From STC-54 sp964504665 (GTDB lineage: Bacteria; Patescibacteriota; Microgenomatia; Daviesbacterales; UBA10151): 64,000 nt of DNA. The notes below the pieces were generated by a model. The model was given only the letters and a program-made list of their open reading frames with translations. It was not told where the DNA came from and searched no databases. Positions 52,199 through 59,093 of this stretch are shown one piece after another. Position 1 is the first letter of the stretch. Every line of letters begins with the position of its first letter. A program made the translations under genes and the position numbers. The DNA is taken from positions 1-64,000 of the forward strand of contig CAZDEH010000001.1 of NCBI GenBank assembly GCA_964504665.1, in the 5' to 3' direction.

Positions 52199-54071
52199 CT
52201 GTTTTTTTACCCACGATTTTTTCAAATTCATCTGTATCTAAGGTTTCTTTTTCTAAAAGTGCTGCAGCAACTTTATCCAGTTTTACTTTTTCTTTTTTCA
52301 AAATATTTTGGGCAACTTTATAAGCCTCATCAATTATTTTTTTAATCTCACTATCAATTTTGGTTTGCATAGTTTCTGAGATACCAGTTCCTTCTTCCGG
52401 TATCCCTGGCCACATCCCAAACATAGAACGAGGCTTAATATTAATTGGTCCCAAATCTGACATTCCGTATTCTGTAACCATATCCCGGGCTATGCCAGTA
52501 GACATTTCCAAATCAGAAGCAGCTCCTGTTGAAATATCTTTAAAAACCATCTCTTCTGCTGCCTGACCGCCTAAAGCCGTGGCAACTTGTTCCAGTAATC
52601 TTGATTTTCTCTCATTTGATCTGTCTTCGGTGGGTGGGAACATGGTGAAACCTCCAGCTAGTCCACGGGCCACAATAGAAATCCGGTGGACAGGATCAAC
52701 CTGCGTAAGATTGTGACCGACAATGGCATGACCTGCTTCATGATAGGCTGCCAGCTTCCGGTCATCTTCTGACTGCATCCTTTTTCGCTGTGGCCCCATT
52801 TTCACCTTGGTAGCGGCTTCTTCCAAATCAATGGTATCAATCGCTTTTTTGCCGTCTCTGGCTGCGAGTATTGCTGCCTCATTTAACATATTAGAAAGAT
52901 CCGCCCCGGAAAAACCAACAGTTCTTCTCGCTAAACGCTCCATATCAACCTCCGGCGTAAAAGGCTTTCCTTTCATATGAATTTCAATAATTGCTTTTCT
53001 GCCAGGTAAATCAGGCATATTTAAAACCACCCGTCTATCAAACCTGCCGGGACGAACAAGCGCCGGATCCAATAAATCAGGCCGGTTGGTTGAACCAACT
53101 ACAATCACATGGTCATTAGGAGTAAAACCATCCATTTCTACTAAAATTTGATTTAAGGTTTGCTCTCTTTCATCATGCCCACCAGAAATACCATAACCAC
53201 GGGCGCGTCCGATTGACTCAATTTCATCGATAAAAATAATTGACGGAGCAGCTTGTTTTGCTTGAGCAAACATATCACGGACCCTGGCTGCTCCAACTCC
53301 TACCAACATTTCCATAAATTCGCTCCCGGCAATGGAAAAAAATGGAGCACCAGCCTCCCCTGCTAAAGCTTTAGCCATCAGAGTTTTTCCTGTTCCTGGA
53401 GGACCTACCAATAACACCCCTTTGGGAATTCTGGCTCCAATATCTGTATATTTTTGCGGGCTTTTTAAAAAATCTACCACCTCTTCTAGCTCTTTTTTAG
53501 CTTCATCAACTCCAGCCACATCGGTAAATTTGACTTGAGGTGCATCTTTTGAAAATATCTTAGCTCTACTTGACCCAAAGGAAAAAATACCCTGACCTGC
53601 GTCTTTCGCTTGACGAAAGATAAAAAAGAAAACTACCAATATAAGTATCACCGGAAGACCGGACATTAATAAACTTGTCCAGATTGACTGCATGGAAGTA
53701 TCTTTAATTTCAATCACCACAGATTTGGGGTCAATATCAGAGTTTTTTAAGACTTGGTAAATAGATTCACCTACTTCTTTCCTGGTAGTAACGACTTTAT
53801 CGCTATCTTTATACTTAGTTAAAATCTGGTCGTTTTCTAAAGTTAGCTTTTCGATCTTTTGCTCTTTAATATCAGCAACTACTTGCGATAAAGGTACATC
53901 TTCTGTTTTTTTATTTCCCTCTGCGAAAAATGAGATTAAAATTAAAGCAGAAAAACCAATGAGAGCATACAGTGAGGCGGTCTTGGTAAAAGACCAGAAT
54001 TTATTATTTTTCAGCTGTTTTCTGTTTTTAAGTAATGGATGGTCCAGAATCTTCTTTTTACCGTTTGCCAC
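52188..54071 (-). CDS. ftsH: ATP-dependent zinc metalloprotease FtsH
   Basis: 627 residues. Two membrane segments (about 30-50 and 110-130), AAA domain with Walker A VGPPGTGKTLMAKALAG, Walker B IIFIDEIESIGR, SRH region NRPDLLDPALVRPGRFDR, then zinc site AAYHEAGHAIVGH and downstream Glu/Asp ligand region. Degrades misfolded membrane proteins. The 3' end is duplicated at 51635-51673. Confidence 0.96.
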   Translation of the reverse strand: MANGKKKILDHPLLKNRKQLKNNKFWSFTKTASLYALIGFSALILISFFAEGNKKTEDVPLSQVVADIKEQKIEKLTLENDQILTKYKDSDKVVTTRKEVGESIYQVLKNSDIDPKSVVIEIKDTSMQSIWTSLLMSGLPVILILVVFFFIFRQAKDAGQGIFSFGSSRAKIFSKDAPQVKFTDVAGVDEAKKELEEVVDFLKSPQKYTDIGARIPKGVLLVGPPGTGKTLMAKALAGEAGAPFFSIAGSEFMEMLVGVGAARVRDMFAQAKQAAPSIIFIDEIESIGRARGYGISGGHDEREQTLNQILVEMDGFTPNDHVIVVGSTNRPDLLDPALVRPGRFDRRVVLNMPDLPGRKAIIEIHMKGKPFTPEVDMERLARRTVGFSGADLSNMLNEAAILAARDGKKAIDTIDLEEAATKVKMGPQRKRMQSEDDRKLAAYHEAGHAIVGHNLTQVDPVHRISIVARGLAGGFTMFPPTEDRSNERKSRLLEQVATALGGQAAEEMVFKDISTGAASDLEMSTGIARDMVTEYGMSDLGPINIKPRSMFGMWPGIPEEGTGISETMQTKIDSEIKKIIDEAYKVAQNILKKEKVKLDKVAAALLEKETLDTDEFEKIVGKKTVKV

Positions 54072-54111
54072 GCAGAGATTGTATCATAGGATGATTCATA
54101 AAAACAGCAAT

Positions 54112-54432
54112 CTACCTTGCTTTTGATCCCGGAGGAACTTTAGATGAGGGTTTAAGCATAATTGGTTTAGTTTCTCCCACACACATAATCATCCCTTGTG
54201 ACTCTAAACCCATCATTGTTCTCGGCTCTAAATTAGCCACAAAAACCGCCTGTTTGCCAATTAATTTTTCCGGCTTATACCACTTCTTAATACCAGAGAG
54301 TATTTGTCTAGGGTTTCCTTCCCCTAAATCTACTTTTAATTTTAGCAGTTTATCTGAGCCAAGTATTTCCTCCGCTTCCAGGATCGTGCCAACCCGCAGT
54401 TCTATCTTTGCAAATTCACCAATGGATATCAT
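54112..54432 (-). CDS. stand-alone tRNA-binding (EMAPII/MetRS C-terminal type) protein
   Basis: 106 residues. EFAKIELRVGTILEAEEILGSDKLLKLKVDLGEGNPRQILSGI and QAVFVANLEPRTMMGLESQGMIM are the tRNA_bind OB-fold blocks. It may act as the detached C-terminal domain of MetRS or as a CsaA-like protein. Overlaps trpS by 4 bases. Confidence 0.9.
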   Translation of the reverse strand: MISIGEFAKIELRVGTILEAEEILGSDKLLKLKVDLGEGNPRQILSGIKKWYKPEKLIGKQAVFVANLEPRTMMGLESQGMIMCVGETKPIMLKPSSKVPPGSKAR

Positions 54433-55433
54433 TTAAAGTAATCTATTTTCATTGCCCTTTTAACTTCTACTAAAGTTTTTTGAGCTTCTTCCCTAGCTTT
54501 TTCTGTCCCCTCCTTTAATATTTTTTCCACCAGCCCTGGTTGAGCTTTATACTCTGCCCTTCTTTTCCTAATGGGATCCAAGAAATTATTGAGAATTTTA
54601 GCCAGATACTTTTTTACCTCAATATCACCCACTTGGCCCTTTATATAGGTCTCTTTATACTGGTTAATTTGATCCTTATCAGCTTCTTTTCCAAAAGCAT
54701 CCAGATAAATAAAGACAGGGTTATCTACTACATGTCCTGGATCTGTAGAATGAATTCTACTGGGATCTGTGTACATAATCATTACCATTTGTTCTACTAC
54801 TTCCGCTGAGTCTGAAAGATTAATCACATTTCCAGCAGATTTACTCATCTTAGGAGATCCATCTGTACCTGGCAAAGTCGGAACATTCCCTACTAGAGGT
54901 TTTGGTTCAGGAAAAACTTGACTATAGGTATGATTAAAATCTCTGGCTATTTCTCTGGTAACCTCAATATGAGAAATTTGATCTTTTCCGACTGGCACTA
55001 AATCTGCTTTTACCATTAAAATATCAGCTGCTTGAAGTACAGGATAGCCTAATAATCCATAAGAAGGAATCATTAAATGAGCATCCTTCATCACATCTTT
55101 TAATGTTGGCATACGCTCTAATCTTGGTACAGTAGTTAAATTACTAAAAATTACTGCAATTTCAGCAACTTCTGGGATTTGAGATTGAATATAAATAGTT
55201 ACTTTTTTAGGATCAAGACCAACTGATAAATAATCCAAAACCTGATTTCTAATATTTTCTTCCAGTTTAGCAGTAAATTCCTTATCTGGTTTAGTGGTCA
55301 AAGTATGTAAATCAGCCACAATGAGGAATGTTTCATATTCATCCTGTAATTTGACGCGGTTGGCTAAGGAACCCACATAGTGGCCAAGATGTAATTTACC
55401 AGTTGGTCGATCTCCTGTTAGTATTCGTTTCAT
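54429..55433 (-). CDS. trpS: tryptophanyl-tRNA synthetase
   Basis: 334 residues. Class I motifs GDRPTGKLHLGHYVGSL (HIGH) and PKMSKSAGNVI (KMSKS); PVGKDQISHIEVTREIARDFN as in bacterial TrpRS. Normal length. A TATAAT-like box is just upstream (near 55441). Confidence 0.96.
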   Translation of the reverse strand: MKRILTGDRPTGKLHLGHYVGSLANRVKLQDEYETFLIVADLHTLTTKPDKEFTAKLEENIRNQVLDYLSVGLDPKKVTIYIQSQIPEVAEIAVIFSNLTTVPRLERMPTLKDVMKDAHLMIPSYGLLGYPVLQAADILMVKADLVPVGKDQISHIEVTREIARDFNHTYSQVFPEPKPLVGNVPTLPGTDGSPKMSKSAGNVINLSDSAEVVEQMVMIMYTDPSRIHSTDPGHVVDNPVFIYLDAFGKEADKDQINQYKETYIKGQVGDIEVKKYLAKILNNFLDPIRKRRAEYKAQPGLVEKILKEGTEKAREEAQKTLVEVKRAMKIDYFK

Positions 55434-55447
55434 ATTTTGATTATACT

Positions 55448-55741
55448 TTAAAATTCCTCAGGATGGCTAGCGTAAAATCTACAAATAGCATACTGCTCAG
55501 GATACGGTAAAGCATCAAGATTATCTAATAACTTTCTTCTTTTTCTCTTTTGTTCAAGATCTACCAAGGCTTCAACCTGACGCAAAGTAAATCCAGATTT
55601 ACCAAACATTAATTCATCTTCTCCCCTAGAAGGTATTAGAGCTGGTTCTCCATGGAATTTAACCAGTATCATCCCTTCCGGAACCTCCGGTACGATAGTT
55701 CTAGGATGGAATCTTGGTTTTTCAAAATTTCCTTCTGTCAT
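55448..55741 (-). CDS. small hypothetical protein
   Basis: 97 residues. RFHPRTIVPEVPEGMILVKFHGEPALIPSRGEDELMFGKSGFTLRQVEALVDLEQKRKRRKLL; soluble, charged. No family recognised. Lies 30 bases after a strong terminator and 14 bases before trpS. Confidence 0.5.
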   Translation of the reverse strand: MTEGNFEKPRFHPRTIVPEVPEGMILVKFHGEPALIPSRGEDELMFGKSGFTLRQVEALVDLEQKRKRRKLLDNLDALPYPEQYAICRFYASHPEEF

Positions 55742-55768
55742 ATTAATCACCTTCTTTCTTTCTAAGTA

Positions 55769-55795
55769 CAAAAAAAACCGCCTCTATTGGCGGTT
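55769..55795 (-). terminator. intrinsic terminator
   Basis: Minus strand AACCGCC-aataga-GGCGGTT followed by TTTTTT. Ends the transcript of the 55890 gene. Confidence 0.85.
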
Positions 55796-55889
55796 ACTTT
55801 ACACACTAAAACGCCAACAGGTTCAGTTGTTGTCGCTTTGCCAAAATTTAATGATTAAATTTAATAATTCTATATAAATATTATACCAC

Positions 55890-56123
55890 TTATTCCTTAA
55901 ACTCTGTAATTTCAAACAACCCGACGCGTCTCCTCTCTTCAATTCGCTTTCTGGGGAGGATGTATGATATTGTAGGTACAGCTACTTCTGCTAATCTAAC
56001 AGAATCAGGATTTAATTCCTCAACTATCATTGGGAATCTTTCTAATTCAAGCCTGCCTGACACGATACGAGCTTGTACTTGTTGACCTACTTCTAGATTT
56101 AATCTTGATTTTAATCTTTCCAT
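55890..56123 (-). CDS. small hypothetical protein, basic
   Basis: 77 residues. MERLKSRLNLEVGQQVQARIVSGRLELERFPMIVEELNPDSVRLAEVAVPTISYILPRKRIEER; beta-rich, possibly a small OB- or PilZ-like barrel. A terminator and an A/T-rich -10 lie just upstream, so ATG 56123 is preferred over the longer frame from 56207. Confidence 0.45.
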   Translation of the reverse strand: MERLKSRLNLEVGQQVQARIVSGRLELERFPMIVEELNPDSVRLAEVAVPTISYILPRKRIEERRRVGLFEITEFKE

Positions 56124-56135
56124 ATATTTTATCAA

Positions 56136-56169
56136 TAAAAAAACCAAAAAGCCATTGGACTCTTTTGGT
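56136..56169 (-). terminator. intrinsic terminator after the tRNA-Met gene
   Basis: Minus strand ACCAAAAG ... CTTTTTGGT followed by TTTTTTATTG. Confidence 0.65.
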
Positions 56170-56219
56170 ATTCTTGTTAGTATACCAAAGGTTGATCCTG
56201 AAATCAAATATTAATTTTG

Positions 56220-56293
56220 TAGCAGGGGTGGGGTGCGCGCCCACGGTCTCAGCGTTATGAGTGCTGTGCTTTAACCAACTAAGCTACCCTGGC
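56220..56293 (-). tRNA. tRNA-Met (CAU), with abnormal T-loop
   Basis: Acceptor GCCAGGG/CCCTGCT (five good pairs, the outer two not Watson-Crick), D-arm GCTTAGTTGGTTAAAGC, anticodon arm CAGCA-CTCATAA-CGCTG, T-stem GTGGG/CCCAC. The T-loop reads CGCGCAC instead of TTCGAAT, so the conserved T54, T55 and A58 are absent. Elongator-type. Either a pseudogene, an assembly artefact next to the N gap (56313) or a real variant. Confidence 0.6.
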
Positions 56294-56368
56294 CTGAAGC
56301 TAATTTTAACACNNNNNNNNNNCCCTGCCATGAGCACAATTTTACCAGATTAAACTCTGAGAAGAAAG

Positions 56369-56418
56369 TTTTAAACCTAAAGTTTTAATTTTCTTTTCCC
56401 TACTCCAACTTTTAATTT
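56369..56418 (-). pseudogene. displaced 3' end of the GIY-YIG gene
   Basis: Fifty bases identical to 57677-57726, the end of the GIY-YIG gene (encoding IKSWSREKKIKTLGLK). They are direct repeats 1,308 bases apart. The stop of the 86-residue gene falls at its edge. Confidence 0.9.
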
Positions 56419-56677
56419 ACACACTCTGATTTATTAGAGCAAGTCTTCTGCGGGCTATCATTGAAATTACAATCATAAATACCAGATACACAACTCCACT
56501 CGTACATGCTCGCCCCAAATGTACTGGATGAATAAACAACATAATAAGGCCGCTTGATATAGTCCCGAGAGTTAGAAAATACGTAATGCGAAGTTTAATT
56601 TCGGAAGGAGAAAAGGCAGTATAAGAAACAAGGAATATGCTTATAAAAGCGAAGGCAACATGGGTTATTAAAATCAT
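56417..56677 (-). CDS. small membrane protein
   Basis: 86 residues with three hydrophobic segments (HVAFAFISIFLVSYTAF; YFLTLGTISSGLIMLFI; SGVVYLVFMIVISMIA). Family unknown. Lies inside the segment flanked by the 50-base direct repeats. Confidence 0.55.
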   Translation of the reverse strand: MILITHVAFAFISIFLVSYTAFSPSEIKLRITYFLTLGTISSGLIMLFIHPVHLGRACTSGVVYLVFMIVISMIARRRLALINQSV

Positions 56678-56705
56678 ATATCAATTATACCATTGCATTA
56701 AATTA

Positions 56706-56745
56706 TGGGGACTTCCACCTCGGAGGTGGAAGTGTAGCTACACCT
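56706..56745. repeat. palindromic intergenic repeat
   Basis: CTTCCACCTCGGAGGTGGAAG is a near-perfect palindrome, followed by TGTAGCTACACC, another. Related to the short elements near 43296 and 51549. Confidence 0.65.
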
Positions 56746-56811
56746 CATCAGGATATGAAGTTTACCCGCTTAAAATTGCAGGGGTGCACGGTATTAGAAA
56801 CTATTACCAAA

Positions 56812-57636
56812 CTATCGGATAAATTTAAAGGTGGAAAGAATCTGATTAAGTTGAGCAATAGAGGTATTTGTTTTCTCTCCTGTGAATTCAATAATTACAG
56901 GCTTATTATCCAACACAACTGAATATTTTCTAAGAATTGGGTCTCCCATAGAGTATAAAGAAGATGAGGGATCAGTCTCCCAAATTGTTAGGGTGGCATC
57001 ATTGTTGTTCACCTTAACTTTACTCTCTGAAACTTGTTTTAGACTAAAATTTTGACCATGACCAACCCCTCCACTTAGAGCTGCCCAAACTTGTAAACCA
57101 TTATCTTGGCCATCACTAAAATCTACTACAAGTATTACTCCATTATCAGAGGTATCTTTACTTGATTTAAGATTGCTGGGATAACTAAATTGAATTCCAT
57201 ATTTGTCATTTGTATATGTTTTCCAAAATTCAGTCTCATTAGTAGAGACAGATATCTCAGGAGTGACTTTACCAGTAGATTTATCTACATCATACCAATT
57301 AAATGTTGCTAAACGATCAGATAGATTTTCATAAACATGAATACTCCAAAAGCTTTGATCTGTGTTTTCATTATTTAAAGCAATCTTGCCACTTTTTGTC
57401 TTAGAGAGAAAATTCTTCACTTCTGGCAAGTTCTGAACAATTTGTGCAGCTTTTTCCTGTGAGATTTGTTGCTTAATAGGAGTATTACTGGGAACTGTAG
57501 TACTTTTTATTTGTTTATTAGTAATTTGCTCAATATTATTTCTCGTAGTTCCAAAATAATATGCTCCACCAGCAATTCCAATAATCAGAATAATACCTAA
57601 AATTACGAAAATAGGGCTAAATCCTTTTTGGTTCAC
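56812..57636 (-). CDS. QKGFSPI-type membrane-anchored exported protein
   Basis: 274 residues. MNQKGFSPIFVILGIILIIGIAGGAYYFG anchor, linker, a PepSY-like middle (EKAAQIVQNLPEVKNFLSK ... WSIHVYE) and a C-terminal PsbP-like part (FWKTYTNDKYGIQFSYPSNLKS ... QLNQILSTFKFIR). Paralogue of the broken gene at 38977. Both lie in islands next to duplicated gene tails. Confidence 0.75.
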   Translation of the reverse strand: MNQKGFSPIFVILGIILIIGIAGGAYYFGTTRNNIEQITNKQIKSTTVPSNTPIKQQISQEKAAQIVQNLPEVKNFLSKTKSGKIALNNENTDQSFWSIHVYENLSDRLATFNWYDVDKSTGKVTPEISVSTNETEFWKTYTNDKYGIQFSYPSNLKSSKDTSDNGVILVVDFSDGQDNGLQVWAALSGGVGHGQNFSLKQVSESKVKVNNNDATLTIWETDPSSSLYSMGDPILRKYSVVLDNKPVIIEFTGEKTNTSIAQLNQILSTFKFIR

Positions 57637-57667
57637 AAATCCAGTTTAACACTTTCCGTTTAAAGAC

Positions 57668-57916
57668 TCAATTACATTTTAAACCTAAAGTTTTAATTTT
57701 CTTTTCCCTACTCCAACTTTTAATTTGGCTTTCTCTTTTTAAAGCCTCAGATTGGGTAGGAAGTTGTTCAGAATAAATTACCTTTAGAGGCTTATGAGAT
57801 CTAGTATAGTGTCCACCTTTACCATTTTTATGAGCTAAAAATCTTTGCTCAATATTATTGGAAGAACCAGTATACAAACTCATATCTTTACAAAAAATGA
57901 CATAAACAAACCACAT
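57668..57916 (-). CDS. GIY-YIG nuclease superfamily protein (UPF0213/YhbQ type)
   Basis: 82 residues. WFVYVIFCKDMSLYTGSSNNIEQRFLAHKNGKGGHYTRSHKPLKVIYSEQ is the GIY-YIG-like core (FVYVIFCKD / YTGSS for GIY/YIG), ending in QIKSWSREKKIKTLGLKCN. Stand-alone members have unclear roles. Its last 50 bases recur at 56369. Confidence 0.9.
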   Translation of the reverse strand: MWFVYVIFCKDMSLYTGSSNNIEQRFLAHKNGKGGHYTRSHKPLKVIYSEQLPTQSEALKRESQIKSWSREKKIKTLGLKCN

Positions 57917-57938
57917 GGATTTTATTGTAACAGAAGTG

Positions 57939-57944
57939 TATAAT
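57939..57944 (+). promoter_or_regulatory. -10 box of the initiator tRNA gene
   Basis: TATAAT, 5 bases before the first tRNA base. Confidence 0.6.
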
Positions 57945-57949
57945 AGCCT

Positions 57950-58021
57950 TGCGGGGTAGAGCAGTGGCAGCTCGCGAGGCTCATAATCTCGAGGTCACAG
58001 GTTCGAGTCCTGTCCCCGCAA
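57950..58021 (+). tRNA. tRNA-Met (CAU), initiator type
   Basis: Acceptor TGCGGGG/CCCCGCA, D-arm GAGC-AGTGGCA-GCTC with the initiator-type A11:T24 pair, anticodon loop CTCATAA, T-arm ACAGG-TTCGAGT-CCTGT. CCA not encoded. Close to plastid-like fMet sequences. The triple G:C of most initiators is only partly present. Confidence 0.88.
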
Positions 58022-58046
58022 CTTAAAGACTTATAGTTTGTAATAA

Positions 58047-58607
58047 TATCTCATTTACTTTATAATTAGCTTCATTACGACTGAAGCTAATTCTGCTTTT
58101 ATTTTACCACCTACTCCATTTGGATATAATGATCAAAGGCGATTTCTTCCTCCCTTTGAAGAAAGGATAGGGGTCTGCAAACAGTTCCATAGCCAGATAG
58201 CGGAAATTATAGCTTCTGTTGGAATTCCTATCATTGACTCCTCTTACAGAGCAAAAACTGATGAAAATATCCGTGCAAAACTTATGAGAAGGCTATTAGT
58301 ACATAGATGGATGCCAGTACCAGATATTTATGGAGTTAGATTTATCTTGAAGGAGCAGGATGTCTCAAAAGCATCCCAGACTATACTTGAGAGTTTTCTG
58401 CCAGAAGATAGATTTCCTTACCCATTACCTTATATAAGGGATTTAACTGATCCATATACCCATAGAACCTATTACAGCGATTCTAGATACCAAGCTATTC
58501 ATATTTATGTCGCTTTTGGTGAGGCAGAAGTGCCAAATATTGGAGAGGTGAAACTTATGACCCCTGAGCAATTAAAGATAGATATTAAGACTCGTAAACA
58601 GTACTAG
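58047..58607 (+). CDS. RelA/SpoT-like nucleotidyltransferase domain, start unclear
   Basis: SSYRAKTDENIRAKLMRR, DIYGVRFILKE, SRYQAIHIYVAF and GEVKLMTPEQL match the (p)ppGpp synthetase fold (GTP/ATP site, D-x-x-G-x-R, YxAIH). The open frame begins at 58047 after a stop and contains no ATG, GTG or TTG before 58284, which lies inside the domain. It may use ATT (58053/58065/58074) or be 5'-truncated by its insertion behind the tRNA. Small alarmone synthetases include toxins. Confidence 0.65.
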   Translation, partial: YLIYFIISFITTEANSAFILPPTPFGYNDQRRFLPPFEERIGVCKQFHSQIAEIIASVGIPIIDSSYRAKTDENIRAKLMRRLLVHRWMPVPDIYGVRFILKEQDVSKASQTILESFLPEDRFPYPLPYIRDLTDPYTHRTYYSDSRYQAIHIYVAFGEAEVPNIGEVKLMTPEQLKIDIKTRKQY

Positions 58608-58654
58608 AGAAGGCAAGGACGAGGCAGGCAGAGATTTTATGAGAACAGATAAAA

Positions 58655-58680
58655 GGTTCTAATTGATTCACCCCCGCAAC
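58655..58680 (+). other. partial copy of the initiator tRNA 3' end
   Basis: GGTTC...CCCCGCAAC repeats the T-arm start and the last nine bases of the tRNA region (58014-58022). Degenerate between. Marks the far edge of the RelA/SpoT-like insertion. Confidence 0.5.
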
Positions 58681-58683
58681 ATA

Positions 58684-59037
58684 TTATTTAATAAATAGCC
58701 TTAACCAACCTTGCCAGTTGGGGATAATTTCTTCTTTTTTTTCCTCCACAATGCCTAACACTTTCTGCAACTCTTCCTCTGATATAATCACCACAGTTTC
58801 CTTAGCCCTGCTAAAATTAAGCCTATCTCTTGCTTGAGATTCAATAAAACCAATACTATTAACTTCTTCTAAGCGTTTTTTAAGTTCAGCATTTTTCCTC
58901 TGCAGCGCAAGTAGTTTGTTTGTTTCAGTATCCACCCTACTTTCAGCCTGCAAAGAATCATATGCCTGTTTAGCCAGACTATAACAAATCACTATAATCA
59001 ATAAAAACCCTCCAATATAGATTGTCTTCTTAAACAT
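58684..59037 (-). CDS. FtsB/DivIC-like septum formation protein
   Basis: 117 residues. One membrane segment (about 4-22), a coiled coil (NKLLALQRKNAELKKRLEEVN) and the conserved FIESQARDRLNFSRAKETVVII (ARE..L....P.E.vi). Bitopic division protein that links FtsL and FtsQ. Confidence 0.87.
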   Translation of the reverse strand: MFKKTIYIGGFLLIIVICYSLAKQAYDSLQAESRVDTETNKLLALQRKNAELKKRLEEVNSIGFIESQARDRLNFSRAKETVVIISEEELQKVLGIVEEKKEEIIPNWQGWLRLFIK

Positions 59038-59093
59038 ATGTTTATTTATAGTATTTACATCTGTCCTATAATGTGATAGACTTATTTGAAACT

